Assembly: GCA_002344135.1 (NCBI GenBank) | Contig: DDTO01000003.1 | Location: 36,080 to 80,342, forward strand | Direction of reading: 5' to 3' | DNA: 44,263 nt | Origin: Chthonomonas sp. UBA2362 | GTDB taxonomy: Bacteria; Armatimonadota; Fimbriimonadia; Fimbriimonadales; Fimbriimonadaceae | Program-made: the position numbers and the translations under genes | Notes under the pieces: model-generated | What the model was told of the DNA's origin: nothing | What the model saw: the letters and a program-made list of their open reading frames with translations, nothing else | The model's database searches: none | Shown here: positions 15,784 to 24,356 of the stretch, one piece after another | How the letters are laid out: every line of letters starts with the position of its first letter | Numbering within the stretch: position 1 is the first letter of the stretch

Positions 15784-17097
15784 ATGCAAGTCACTCGTGA
15801 AGACCTCAATCCCTGCACCGTCCAGCTTACGGTCGTGTGCCCGCCCGAAGTCGTAACGGAGGGCTTCGAGCGCGCGATCCGGCACTTCTCCAAGCAAATG
15901 CGGGTGCCCGGCTTTCGACCCGGAACCGCGCCGCGACACCTCGTCGAGCCGAACCTCACCTCGCAACAGCTGAACCAGCAAGCGGCCGACGAAATCCTGC
16001 GGATGACGGTCAAGAAAATCGTCGCCGAGCAGAAGCTCGAGCCGGTCGAGGCGCCCTTCATCGACGTGAAGATGCTCAAGCAGGACCCCCCGCAGTGCGA
16101 GTTCGTCGCCAAAGTGCCTCTTGCTCCGATCGTCGAACTGGGAGACTACAAGGGTGTTCCTGCCGAGAGCCCGTCGACCGACGTGACCGACGAAGAGGTG
16201 GAGTACCACCTCGAGGAACTGCGCAAGCGGCAGGGCAAGCGCGAAGTCGTCACATCGAGGGGCGCGCAGGAGGGCGACAACGCCGTGGTCGGCATCCGTC
16301 CAGAAGAGGGAGACTCCGGCGAGCGCAAGTTCATGGTCATCGTCGGTCAGACCTTTGCCGACCTGGACGCCGCACTCGTCGGTATGAAGGCCGAAGAGAT
16401 GAAGAACGCCGAGCTGGCGTTCCCGGATAACTTTCAAGATAAGGACTGGGCCGGCGAGAAGAAGAAGTGCCTCGTCACCCTTCGCTCGCTCAATGCGATC
16501 GCGGCCCCTGAACTCGACGATGCGTTTGCGCGATCGCTGCAAGGGGACGTCGCCGACTTCAAGAGCGAAAACCTGGACGAGCTGAAGGCCAAGATCAAGC
16601 TCGGCGTCGAACATGCCAAGAACCAGGCGCTGCAGGAGTACCTCAACGACCAGATCCTCGACGAAGTGCTCCGCCGGAGCAAAATCGAGGTTCCCGACAC
16701 CATGTGGGAAGACGTCGCCATGCGGCAAATGCGAGAAGAGGCAACGGAACTCGCCAAGCAGGGCATCAAGTTCGAGGACTACGCCAAGAAGAACGGCATG
16801 ACGCTGGAAGAAATGATCCAGAAGCATAAAGATGAAGCCAAGCTTCAGGTCCAGCGCGCCGTCATGATCCGCCAGATCATGGTCTTGGAAAAGTTCAAAT
16901 TGGTCGAGCGCGACCTCCACGTCGAACTCTATGAGATGGCCCAAGAGTACGGCGTCCAGCCCGTCGAAATGGCCGCTACCCTGCGGAAAAACCGGGGCTA
17001 CCAGGAACTCGAATTCCGAGCGATGTATCGCAAGGTGACCGCCTTCCTCAGAGAGCACGCCGAGCTGAAGAAGCTGAAACCCGCGGGGAAGGCGTGA
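15784..17097 (+). CDS. tig: Trigger factor
   Basis: Ribosome-bound chaperone that receives nascent chains at the exit tunnel. The 437-residue protein has all three parts: the N-terminal ribosome-binding domain with the tunnel-docking loop around VPGFRPGTAPRHLVE (residues 42-56, matching the GFRxGKxP signature), a PPIase-like FKBP domain (about 160-245, GDNAVVGIRPEEGD...), and the helical C-terminal cradle. The ATG at 15784 matches the family start MQVTREDLNPCTVQLTV. The aminotransferase start overlaps its stop by GTGA, an unusual partner: clpP/clpX, which commonly follow tig, are absent. Confidence 0.93.
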   Translation: MQVTREDLNPCTVQLTVVCPPEVVTEGFERAIRHFSKQMRVPGFRPGTAPRHLVEPNLTSQQLNQQAADEILRMTVKKIVAEQKLEPVEAPFIDVKMLKQDPPQCEFVAKVPLAPIVELGDYKGVPAESPSTDVTDEEVEYHLEELRKRQGKREVVTSRGAQEGDNAVVGIRPEEGDSGERKFMVIVGQTFADLDAALVGMKAEEMKNAELAFPDNFQDKDWAGEKKKCLVTLRSLNAIAAPELDDAFARSLQGDVADFKSENLDELKAKIKLGVEHAKNQALQEYLNDQILDEVLRRSKIEVPDTMWEDVAMRQMREEATELAKQGIKFEDYAKKNGMTLEEMIQKHKDEAKLQVQRAVMIRQIMVLEKFKLVERDLHVELYEMAQEYGVQPVEMAATLRKNRGYQELEFRAMYRKVTAFLREHAELKKLKPAGKA

Positions 17098-18215
17098 GGG
17101 TTCCGTTCCTCGACATCCCGGCCCAATACCGGGACTTGGCGAGCGAACTCGACAGCGTGGTCCTCGATGTGCTCAGGTCCGGCGCCTACGTCGTTGGCAA
17201 GCACAACAAAGCGCTCGAAGAGGAATTGGCCCGACGCCACGGAGTGCGTCACGGCATCGCGGTCAACAGTGGCACTGACGCCCTCCGGATCATGATACAG
17301 GCCTGCGGGATCGGGCCGGGCGATGAAGTCATCACGACGGCCTTCACCTTCGTGGCGAGCGCCGAGACCATCGTGCAGGTTGGCGCGGTGCCCGTCTTCG
17401 TCGATATCGACCCGCAGACCTTCAACATCGATGTTGCTCAGATAGAAGCGGCGATCACGCCCCGGACTCGAGCCATCATGCCTATCCACCTCTTCGGCCA
17501 ACTGGCGGACGTGCGTGCCCTGACGGCCTTGGCTCAGAAGCGAGAGCTGATCGTGCTAGAGGACGCGGCCCAGGCCCTCGGATGCCGTCACGACGGGGTC
17601 TATGCGGGTAACTTCGGACGGGCGGCCGGTCTCAGCTTCTATGTCACCAAGAACCTCGGTGCGGCGGGCGATGGCGGATTGATCCTCACCAACGACGACG
17701 ACGTGGCCGAACGGTCTCGGTCGCTTCGAATCCACGGTATGGGCCGCGAGCGGTACTACTACGACGCCGTGGGATACACCAGCCGGCTGGATGAGATACA
17801 AGCCGCGATCCTCAACGTCAAGCTCACCCGTCTCGACGTCTGGAACCGAAGACGAGCCGAGATTGCCGCGATCTACCTCCGGGATCTGGCTGATTCCGGC
17901 GTGACGCTTCCGGTGCAATCGCCGGGGAACAACCACACCTGGCATCAATTCACCATCCGCTCCCGAAACCGCGATGAGCTGCAGGCGTTCCTCAAGGAAC
18001 GAGAGATCGACTCGATGATTTACTACCCGGTGCCCCTGCACTTTCATACGCCCTACCGCGGCTATGGGGAGGGCGAAGGTAGCCTTCCGGAGACGGAATC
18101 GGCAGCCCGCGAAGTCTTGAGCCTACCGATCCATCCGCACCTCGACGACGAGCAGGCGGCGTGGGTGGCGAAATGCGTGGCCGAGTTCACTGCGCAGGTT
18201 CCGAGCGGACGCTAG
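17094..18215 (+). CDS. DegT/DnrJ/EryC1/StrS family aminotransferase
   Basis: A 373-residue PLP-dependent sugar aminotransferase that would aminate a nucleotide-linked keto-sugar for surface polysaccharide or glycan synthesis. Typical landmarks: VPFLDIPAQYRDL at the start, HGIAVNSGTDALRI, DEVITTAFTFVASAE, the PLP-contacting D157 (LEDAAQALGC), the Schiff-base lysine K186 (SFYVTKNLGAAGDGG), GYTSRLDEIQAAIL, and YYPVPLHFHTPYR near the C-terminus. The GTG start overlaps the trigger factor TGA, so it is translationally coupled. No other sugar-nucleotide genes are adjacent, so the exact substrate is open. Confidence 0.9.
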   Translation: MRVPFLDIPAQYRDLASELDSVVLDVLRSGAYVVGKHNKALEEELARRHGVRHGIAVNSGTDALRIMIQACGIGPGDEVITTAFTFVASAETIVQVGAVPVFVDIDPQTFNIDVAQIEAAITPRTRAIMPIHLFGQLADVRALTALAQKRELIVLEDAAQALGCRHDGVYAGNFGRAAGLSFYVTKNLGAAGDGGLILTNDDDVAERSRSLRIHGMGRERYYYDAVGYTSRLDEIQAAILNVKLTRLDVWNRRRAEIAAIYLRDLADSGVTLPVQSPGNNHTWHQFTIRSRNRDELQAFLKEREIDSMIYYPVPLHFHTPYRGYGEGEGSLPETESAAREVLSLPIHPHLDDEQAAWVAKCVAEFTAQVPSGR

Positions 18216-18287
18216 GTCCTGTACCGGATTCTCCGCCAAAAGACCCTTCGTTCGGGATGCTCCGTCCATAATGAAAGCAGGCATTTC

Positions 18288-18926
18288 ATGGCGAGAGAAT
18301 CGACGACTCCGACTCGGCAGCGGGCAAAGTCCGCCTCGACCAAGATCGTCGCCGGTCGAACATTGGTGACCGGCTTCGGTCCCTTCGGGACGGTGACGAG
18401 CAACCCCTCTGGGTTCCTGGCCGAGCAATGCGGGCGCGAACACCGCCTCTTGGAAGTGTCCTACCGGGCAGTGCGCGAATTCCTCACTCGTCTCGACCCG
18501 GAATCGTTCGATCGCCTGCTCCTGCTCGGTGTCGCGGCGGGAGCGAAGAAGTGTCGAGTCGAGCTCTTCGCGCGGAACCTTATCGGACCGACTCCGGACG
18601 TCCACGGCGAGGTACCAGGCCCCCGTGAGATCGTCCCGAACGCCCCACGGGTGCTGGGGGGGACTTTGTGGGACGGCACGCGACTCCTAAGCCCCAAACT
18701 CATCGCCGACCATGCTCGCCTCGTGCACAGTTTCAGTGCCGGGGCGTATTTGTGCAACTATGTCTACTTCGAGGCGCTCCTGCGCTTTCGCGAAAAGCGG
18801 GTCGGGTTCCTTCATGTGCCCCTCGAAGACGACATGCCGTTGGAGGAACAGCTCGAAGCCGTCAAGGAAGTCATCGACGAGATCGAGCGTCCACCCGTCG
18901 GCAAAGAGAACATCGCGAACGGCTAA
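18288..18926 (+). CDS. Pyroglutamyl-peptidase I-like (C15) protein
   Basis: A 212-residue peptidase C15-like protein; the family removes N-terminal pyroglutamate from peptides. The triad is visible: E92 (VELFARNLI), C156 (SFSAGAYLCNYVYF) and H176 (GFLHVPL). The start of the fold is LVTGFGPFG at 26-34. The first ~20 residues are a basic Ser/Thr-rich extension not usual for the family. Segments between the motifs are more divergent than in standard Pcp, so the substrate might differ. A TAAAAT box for the next gene overlaps its TAA stop. Confidence 0.82.
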   Translation: MARESTTPTRQRAKSASTKIVAGRTLVTGFGPFGTVTSNPSGFLAEQCGREHRLLEVSYRAVREFLTRLDPESFDRLLLLGVAAGAKKCRVELFARNLIGPTPDVHGEVPGPREIVPNAPRVLGGTLWDGTRLLSPKLIADHARLVHSFSAGAYLCNYVYFEALLRFREKRVGFLHVPLEDDMPLEEQLEAVKEVIDEIERPPVGKENIANG

Positions 18927-18929
18927 AAT
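18924..18929 (+). promoter_or_regulatory. -10-like box overlapping a stop codon
   Basis: GCTAAAATC contains both the TAA stop of the C15 gene and a TAAAAT box 27 bases before the glycosyltransferase start, another case of the recurring box. Confidence 0.35.
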
Positions 18930-18956
18930 CCTCCGAACGGGGGTACCACGACTCTC

Positions 18957-19673
18957 TTGAGCGGTCAAAGGCGACAGCCCGCCGGCGTAAAGGTGGCGGT
19001 GATCATTCCGGCGAAGGACGAAGCAGCGCGAATCGGCGCGGTCCTCGACGTGGTCACTCGTTGCAAACTCGCGGGCGAAATCATCGTCGTCTGCGATGGA
19101 TGCGAGGACGAAACGGCGGCGGTCGCACGACGATACAAGGGCGTTCAGGTCGTCGAGCTTCCCTATAATCGCGGCAAGGGTGGAGCGATGGTCGCCGGGG
19201 TGCAGGAGACCGACGCACCGGTGATCGCATTCGTCGACGCGGATCTGACCGGCCTCAAGCCGGAACATCTCGACAAGATCATTCTCCCGATCCTCACCGG
19301 AGCTTGCGAAATGTGCGTCGGAGTCTTCCGAGGAGGAAAGTTCTGGAGCGACACCGCTCAGCGAATCTCACCCTACATCAGTGGCCAGCGTGCCTTGAGG
19401 CGATCGCTGTTCGACTCGATCCCCTACCTCGACGAGCTCCGCATGGGCGTGGAGGTGACGCTGAATACGTTCGCCAAGCGCCAGAAGGCCCGTGTCATTC
19501 GGGTCGTCCTCCATGGGGTGAGCAATACGTTCAAAGAAAAGAAGCTCGGGGTATTGAAAGGAACCGCAGCGCGAACTCGCATGTATGCCGAGATCGCGCG
19601 AGCGATCGCGAGGAATCGGAGGCGGCAGCCCAAGCGGGTCCGCGGCGGCGGCCGCCTCAAGAACAAGAAGTGA
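18957..19673 (+). CDS. Family 2 glycosyltransferase
   Basis: A 238-residue GT-A type glycosyltransferase. The nucleotide-binding start VAVIIPAKDEAARI is followed by EIIVVCDGCEDETAA and a DAD metal motif (FVDADLTGLKPEHL, DxD-like). It is of the short, soluble kind related to dolichol-phosphate mannosyltransferase-like or undecaprenyl-phosphate glycosyltransferases, without membrane helices. The C-terminus is strongly basic (RNRRRQPKRVRGGGRLKNKK). The TTG at 18957 is the likely start. It is convergent with a lipoprotein gene 3 bases away. Confidence 0.85.
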   Translation: MSGQRRQPAGVKVAVIIPAKDEAARIGAVLDVVTRCKLAGEIIVVCDGCEDETAAVARRYKGVQVVELPYNRGKGGAMVAGVQETDAPVIAFVDADLTGLKPEHLDKIILPILTGACEMCVGVFRGGKFWSDTAQRISPYISGQRALRRSLFDSIPYLDELRMGVEVTLNTFAKRQKARVIRVVLHGVSNTFKEKKLGVLKGTAARTRMYAEIARAIARNRRRQPKRVRGGGRLKNKK

Positions 19674-19676
19674 TCG

Positions 19677-20141
19677 CTAGGACTTTCGCTTGAACGTCGT
19701 GTCTTTGCCGTCCTTGGTCTTGGCGATGAACTCATCGTTGCTCTTCCACTCGATGGTCTGAGCAGACTCCTTGTTCATCTCGTCCTTCATCTGCTTCTTG
19801 ATCGGCTCCATCATCGAATCCATCATGGCCTTCTGAGCTTCGGGTACTCCGGTCGTCTGGATGTCGACGGTGTCGGCCTTCATTTCGATGTTGTTCCCGC
19901 TCAGCTTGTAGGTGCCATTGACGGTGAACGTCATCGTCATTTTCTGCCCAGCGGCATCTTGGGACGACACGATCTTCATGACCATCTTGTCCGGCTCGGT
20001 AAACGTCAGGTCGACGGTCGCGCCGGGTGGCAGTCCGGTCATTCCGGATGCATTCCAAGTTCCCGCCAGCTTGCGCCCCCCGCCGCAGCCGAGAACGAAA
20101 ACGGTCAGAGCGAGGAGCAAGACGAGCCGTGCGTTTCTCAT
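19677..20141 (-). CDS. Lipoprotein, function unknown
   Basis: A 154-residue lipoprotein: MRNARLVLLLALTVFVLGCGGG has a clear lipobox (VLGC). The mature part is beta-rich and soluble. GTWNASGMTGLPPGATVDLTF, MTMTFTVNGTYKLSGNNIEMKAD and SNDEFIAKTKDGKDTTFKR resemble lipocalin-like or 'GTW' proteins that compare a measured state with an expected one, but I cannot name the family. It probably sits in the outer or inner membrane facing the periplasm. Single gene, divergent from the next. Confidence 0.75.
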   Translation of the reverse strand: MRNARLVLLLALTVFVLGCGGGRKLAGTWNASGMTGLPPGATVDLTFTEPDKMVMKIVSSQDAAGQKMTMTFTVNGTYKLSGNNIEMKADTVDIQTTGVPEAQKAMMDSMMEPIKKQMKDEMNKESAQTIEWKSNDEFIAKTKDGKDTTFKRKS

Positions 20142-20209
20142 GGGCGAATCATGGCAGACGACCCCCGACGGTATGCTACATCGAATCCTTTATTCGAGGA
20201 GAAAGTGAG

Positions 20210-20815
20210 ATGAAAAGAAGTTGCTTGGTCGCATTGGCCATCTTTGCTTCAGTCGCCACCGGCTTCGCTCAGGCGCCAGGTCGAGGTACCGCAGTGCTCT
20301 ACCCCGTGCTGTTCGACGACACTGGAACGAGCACCTCGCGAGCCGTCACCAAGACCGCCTTGGGTGAAGTGCTCTCCAGTGGAGGCTTCCGACTCGTTTC
20401 CGACTCGACGGCGGCGTCGGCGTGGAAGAAACTCGGTGTGCGGACCCCCTCTTACACGAAGGTGCCCAAAGTAGCCGACCTGGCCCGATTCGGGTCGAGG
20501 GTGGGCGCCCGCTACGTGGTCATGGCTCAGGTGCACTTCCATACGCGGTCGATCTGGGTGAACCTGGGGCCGAAGACGGTCTCGAATTGCGACATCTCGG
20601 TAACCATCGTCGATGCGACGAAGAACGCGATCGTCTACGAGCAGGACGGTGAGGGCCGCAGCGATGAGAAATCGGACGCTCTGAAGGTCGCCGGCGCGCT
20701 GCTCATCACGCCGCTCATTACAGCGGTCAGCGGCGGCCCGAAAACACCTCAGGAGAGCCGAGCCGGTCAGATCGCCGCAGTCCGCTCCCTGCAGCGCTTC
20801 GTTACCGTGAACTAG
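20210..20815 (+). CDS. Exported hypothetical protein
   Basis: A 201-residue protein with a good signal peptide (MKRSCLVALAIFASVATGFAQA). The mature domain (GRGTAVLYPVLFDDTGTSTSRAVTKTALGEVLSSGGFRLV..., GARYVVMAQVHFHTRSIWVNLGPKTVSNCDISVTIVDATKNAIVYEQDGEG) resembles the CsgG/TolB-N-like fold of outer-membrane-associated proteins that bind or assemble surface material; this is a pattern impression only. The ATG at 20210 follows GAGGAG at good distance. It is convergent with the MBL hydrolase. Confidence 0.65.
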   Translation: MKRSCLVALAIFASVATGFAQAPGRGTAVLYPVLFDDTGTSTSRAVTKTALGEVLSSGGFRLVSDSTAASAWKKLGVRTPSYTKVPKVADLARFGSRVGARYVVMAQVHFHTRSIWVNLGPKTVSNCDISVTIVDATKNAIVYEQDGEGRSDEKSDALKVAGALLITPLITAVSGGPKTPQESRAGQIAAVRSLQRFVTVN

Positions 20816-20816
20816 C

Positions 20817-21623
20817 CTAGATCGTGAACTCGAGGCCGTCGTAGCCGACCTGAATGCCGGCCGGATTGAGCGCGGCCTCAAGTTGTGCGTGGATGGCCTC
20901 GCCGTTGTGACCGTGGTGCGTCGTGTAGATCACGGTGTCCTGGGCTACCGTGCCCTGGCGCCTCAGCCGCTCGACGACGGCGATGCACTCGACGACGTCG
21001 AGGTGGCCGTCGTAGCTTGAGTTATTCAGCCCATCGGTGCACTCGATCACGAGCCCGTCCAAGCGATAACCCTCGAGGAATGAGAACACCTCTTCCTCCC
21101 AGATGCCCGTGTCGGTGCCGTACAAGAACGTCTTTTGGCCATCTTGAATGATGAAGTTGTGGGCATCCTCGTCCAGCTTGTGGTATGCATGGATCGGGGT
21201 CACCGTGTACTCGCCGTGCTGGACGGGAACGAAGCTTCTCGTTTCTACGACCTCGAAGGGCCAGTCCGGGTAGTGGCACCGGATTCGACCGCAGATCTCC
21301 GCGTTGCCGTAGATCACGAAGTCTGCGTACTCGTACGGATTGAACGGGAAGAGGGCGTACTGCAGTTCTTCGACGGCGAAGTGATCGGCATGACTGTGCG
21401 TGAAGAAGATCGCGCTCCAGTCGCGAGCGTCGAGCCGGTCTCGGATCATTTGGCCGTGTGTATCGGGCGGCAGATCGATCTTCAGGTGCCCGTCGATGAG
21501 CGCGGCCGAACGCGTCCGGACGTCCTTGCCGCCGTGCTCGCGTGCGTACCGGCTGACCGCGGTTTCTGAGTAGAACGCGGGAATTCCGTCTGCGGCGCCG
21601 GTGCCGAGGAGGCGAATGGTCAT
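20817..21623 (-). CDS. MBL-fold metal-dependent hydrolase (PhnP/RNase Z-like)
   Basis: A 268-residue metallo-beta-lactamase-fold hydrolase. The zinc motif HSHADH lies at 76-81 after AIFFTHS. Later ligands are likely in TPIHAYHK, LYGTDTGIW and YTTHHGHNGE. The N-terminus MTIRLLGTGAADGIPAFY and the overall layout are closest to PhnP-like cyclic phosphodiesterases, but the substrate is unknown. The ATG at 21623 overlaps the TGA of the DUF1015 gene (ATGA), so the pair is translationally coupled and the ORF's upstream extension is not used. Confidence 0.82.
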   Translation of the reverse strand: MTIRLLGTGAADGIPAFYSETAVSRYAREHGGKDVRTRSAALIDGHLKIDLPPDTHGQMIRDRLDARDWSAIFFTHSHADHFAVEELQYALFPFNPYEYADFVIYGNAEICGRIRCHYPDWPFEVVETRSFVPVQHGEYTVTPIHAYHKLDEDAHNFIIQDGQKTFLYGTDTGIWEEEVFSFLEGYRLDGLVIECTDGLNNSSYDGHLDVVECIAVVERLRRQGTVAQDTVIYTTHHGHNGEAIHAQLEAALNPAGIQVGYDGLEFTI

Positions 21624-22882
21624 GCTTGAAAGTCGTTGAGTGACCAAAGGGCCAGGCCGCTCAGGATCTTGGGATAGTAGTAGGTGCTTTTCTGCGGCAT
21701 CTTCTGCCCCGCTAGTGCAATACGCCGCATATCGTCGACGGTCGGAGGATTCATGAGGAATGAGGCTTTCGCCCCAGCCTCGACGGCGGCCAGTGCTTCG
21801 CTGGGGTCACGTGTATAAGCGATGCCGTCGTAGCCGGGGACCTCGAGAATCTGCCCGAGGATGATCGAATGGACGATCGAAACGTCCAAGCGTTCGAGAT
21901 GGCCCTCGCCGGTGAGGCTCCCGAGGTCGCGGACTTCCAAAACAAGGCCCGTCTCACCCGGAAGCGCCACCCCGAAGGCTCGACCGCCGGCTCGCGCAAT
22001 GCTCTCGATCCGGCTCATCAGCTCCTCGTTCGCCGCTTCGACGACCGCAAACCGCTTATCGGCTTTCAGCCGCTCCCGAACATCGTCGGGCCCGCGCTCA
22101 AGAATGCGATGGGTGGGTAAGAGCACGAGGCCGGGATCGGCGATGCTGCTCAGCGCCATCATCATGAAGTCTTCCGCCACTTCGCCATCCCGGTCGCCCA
22201 AGGCAGCGCGGAAGGTGCAGGCGGTTTCGTAGCGGTGATGCCCGTCGGCGATCCAGACCTTCTTCGGGGCTAACCCTTTGGAGATTCGCTCGACCCAATC
22301 CGGATCGTCGATCCGCTCAACCAAATGGTGAACTCCGTCTTCGGTCGTTACATCTTCGATGACGTCGCAGGGAGCTTCGCGAATCAGTCGAAAGACCGCT
22401 TGGTCGTCATCCTCGAAGAGCCCGTAGATGCACTCAAGGTGCGCCCGGGTGGCCTCGAGGATTCGCAGGCGATCCTCTTTGTGCTTCGGAAATGTCTGCT
22501 CGTGCGGAAGGACCACTCCCTTTTCGTACGGCTCGACCTTGATCGCGGCAATCAGGGCCGTCCTCGTCACGGTGCGGTCGGCGCCCGGGATGGCGAAGGT
22601 TTGGGTGTAGCGGTAGAAAGCGGGTCGTTCTTCCGGCCTGAGCACTCCCTCTCGCCGCATCTCCTCAAGGCGGCTGGCGCTGCGTGCGTACTTGACGAAC
22701 TTGCTTCGATCGTCCGGCTTGGCTTCGGGCAGCGTAAGGTGAACGATGTTGTGGGGGCTCTTGGCGGCAAAGGCCTCACGTTCTTCAGGCGACAGGACGT
22801 CGTAGGGCGGAGCAACGAGGCTCTCCAGCGGACCGGCCGAGGCACTATAGCGGAGCCCTCGAAACGCGCGTATGGTCGCCAT
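21620..22882 (-). CDS. DUF1015 family protein
   Basis: A 420-residue member of DUF1015, widespread in bacteria and often near amino-acid or serine metabolism genes; its role is unproven. Hallmarks: the N-terminal FRGLRYSASAGPLESLVAPPYDVLSPEER, FYRYTQTF, VVLPHEQTFPKHKEDRLRILEATRAHLECIYGLF, WIADGHHRYETA and a C-terminal KSTYYYPKILSGL. Full length. It is the first gene of a two-gene operon with the MBL hydrolase. Confidence 0.88.
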   Translation of the reverse strand: MATIRAFRGLRYSASAGPLESLVAPPYDVLSPEEREAFAAKSPHNIVHLTLPEAKPDDRSKFVKYARSASRLEEMRREGVLRPEERPAFYRYTQTFAIPGADRTVTRTALIAAIKVEPYEKGVVLPHEQTFPKHKEDRLRILEATRAHLECIYGLFEDDDQAVFRLIREAPCDVIEDVTTEDGVHHLVERIDDPDWVERISKGLAPKKVWIADGHHRYETACTFRAALGDRDGEVAEDFMMMALSSIADPGLVLLPTHRILERGPDDVRERLKADKRFAVVEAANEELMSRIESIARAGGRAFGVALPGETGLVLEVRDLGSLTGEGHLERLDVSIVHSIILGQILEVPGYDGIAYTRDPSEALAAVEAGAKASFLMNPPTVDDMRRIALAGQKMPQKSTYYYPKILSGLALWSLNDFQA

Positions 22883-23000
22883 CTCGACTGCTGAGTCTAC
22901 CTGGCGTCACCTGGAGCACCGGGACCTGGCATCAGCGGGCCTTCCTCCCATTCCCCGGAGAACTTCATCTTGAGCGAGTCTGATCTCCTTCACATAACAT

Positions 23001-23006
23001 TATAGT
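23001..23006 (+). promoter_or_regulatory. -10-like box before the Hsp20-like gene
   Basis: TATAGT ends 9 bases before the ATG at 23016. A second TATAGTC follows at about 23026, 8 bases before the in-frame ATG at 23040. This could allow two leaderless starts. Confidence 0.4.
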
Positions 23007-23015
23007 CCTAGGCTA

Positions 23016-23468
23016 ATGGAACTTTATAGTCACCATCGTATGTCGAAGTCGCAGTCGCCCGCTCATTCGGCCGACGACAGGCAGCTCATGAAGAAGAATC
23101 CTTTGAACCTAGACCCCAAGGAAGAATTGAGGCGAATGCAAGCGATGGTCGAACGGCGCTTCGCCCACGATCCGCCCGTACGATCGCACGACGACGAGCC
23201 CATTCCCGTCCCCGTCGATGCCAGCGAGCGCGACGGCATCCTCACGATCAAGGCCGCGGTTCCGGGCATCCGCTGCGATGAGGTCGACGTATGCATCAGC
23301 GACCACGCCGTGACGTTCTCCAATGCTCCTTCCTGCCAATGTGGCCGCTTCCTCCGCACCGTCGAACTTCCCGAGGACTGGGCCACGTCGCTAGCCCGCA
23401 CGCGGTTCCGCAATGGCTTCGTCTATGTTCGGATCCCCAAGAGCACTTCTCGCCACGCTTCGGCTTGA
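23016..23468 (+). CDS. Hsp20/alpha-crystallin-like small protein
   Basis: A 150-residue protein whose second half fits a compact alpha-crystallin domain: VPVDASERDGILTIKAAVPGIRCDEVDVCISDHAVTF, then FLRTVELPEDW and FRNGFVYVRIPK, matching the order A-LPG-V-L, F-R-LP, NG-V-P-K of small heat shock proteins. The N-terminal arm (about 60 residues) is charged and low in complexity. It lacks the usual C-terminal IxI tail, and its beta5-beta6 loop is short, so oligomer formation may differ from canonical Hsp20. The start could be 23016 or 23040. The last 78 bases overlap the convergent glycosylase gene. Confidence 0.65.
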   Translation: MELYSHHRMSKSQSPAHSADDRQLMKKNPLNLDPKEELRRMQAMVERRFAHDPPVRSHDDEPIPVPVDASERDGILTIKAAVPGIRCDEVDVCISDHAVTFSNAPSCQCGRFLRTVELPEDWATSLARTRFRNGFVYVRIPKSTSRHASA

Positions 23469-24314
23469 GCGGAGCGACCGGACGAACAGCAACTGCTGAA
23501 CGAACCCGGCCTCGGCTCTGAATCGGCTTCGGAATCGCTCGCCGATGAGACGGTAGCGGCGGGGGTCGAGGTCCTTCCCGCTCCACTCCGGGAAGAAGAC
23601 TTCGACTACCCGACGCCACACGTGGACGTCCACCGGAACGGCCTCCCCCATGTGGAGGCCGTGCAGGCAGACGCAATCCGCCACCTTCGGGCCGACTCCG
23701 GGCAAGGCGAGGAGCACCCGGTGGGCGCGTTCGTATGGCTCGGACTTGAGCGAGTGGAGCCATGCCACGCCGCCTTCGGCGGCGATCGCCTGAGCGCATA
23801 GAGGGATGGCGCGAGCCCGGTACCCAAAGCCGAGCCCCCGTAGCGTGCTCTCTTCCATCCCGGCAAGCACCTCGAGCGAAGGAAATCGCCGAGCCCATTC
23901 GGCTCCCGGGATCGGTTCCCCGCGGTCGGCCAGATGAGCGACCATCCCCTTGATGCGAGGAATGTGGTTGTTCTGCGAGCAGAGGAAGCAAAACAGCACC
24001 TCCACCGGGCATGAAAGCCTCATCGGCCGAAGACCCGTGGGGTCGCCGAACGACGCGTGCAGTTCAGGCGCAGCCGCGAGTGCCCTGCTTCGCAGACCGG
24101 CGAGGTCCAGGTCGAACGAAAAGAGGGCTCGGACTTTCTCAGCGGACACCGGCCGATCGAACTCGAGTCTCTGCCCTTCGACCTTCGCCACGTAAGCGTT
24201 CGGGCCGTCCACGAACTGCCACCACCCGTCCTTACCCCGCTCCGCCCGAAACATTTGCCCGCAATCGAGGGTCAGGCCGAGATCGAACGGTCCGGGGAGG
24301 TTCAAACTGGTCAC
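23391..24314 (-). CDS. OGG-type 8-oxoguanine DNA glycosylase
   Basis: A 307-residue HhH-GPD DNA glycosylase of the OGG1 type, which removes 8-oxoguanine from DNA and cuts the strand as a lyase. An N-terminal OGG domain (FDLGLTLDCGQMFRAE, normally GQ.FRW) is followed by LCSQNNHIPRIKGMV. The helix-hairpin-helix ALPGVGPKVADCVCL has catalytic K210, and VPVDVHVWRRVV carries D229. The GTG at 24314 gives the standard start. The last ~35 residues (RSSRSVARSALGDPNIDEAIAEPRAG) extend past the usual end and are read from the antisense of the Hsp20-like gene. Confidence 0.88.
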   Translation of the reverse strand: MTSLNLPGPFDLGLTLDCGQMFRAERGKDGWWQFVDGPNAYVAKVEGQRLEFDRPVSAEKVRALFSFDLDLAGLRSRALAAAPELHASFGDPTGLRPMRLSCPVEVLFCFLCSQNNHIPRIKGMVAHLADRGEPIPGAEWARRFPSLEVLAGMEESTLRGLGFGYRARAIPLCAQAIAAEGGVAWLHSLKSEPYERAHRVLLALPGVGPKVADCVCLHGLHMGEAVPVDVHVWRRVVEVFFPEWSGKDLDPRRYRLIGERFRSRFRAEAGFVQQLLFVRSLRSSRSVARSALGDPNIDEAIAEPRAG

Positions 24315-24356
24315 GGTGTCTTGCGGTTTACCCCGGCGCGCGCCATGCTAGGGGCG

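Noticed and set aside
15718..17058. 446-aa open frame opposite trigger factor
   Set aside because: Shadow of the tig gene; no domain or start signal.
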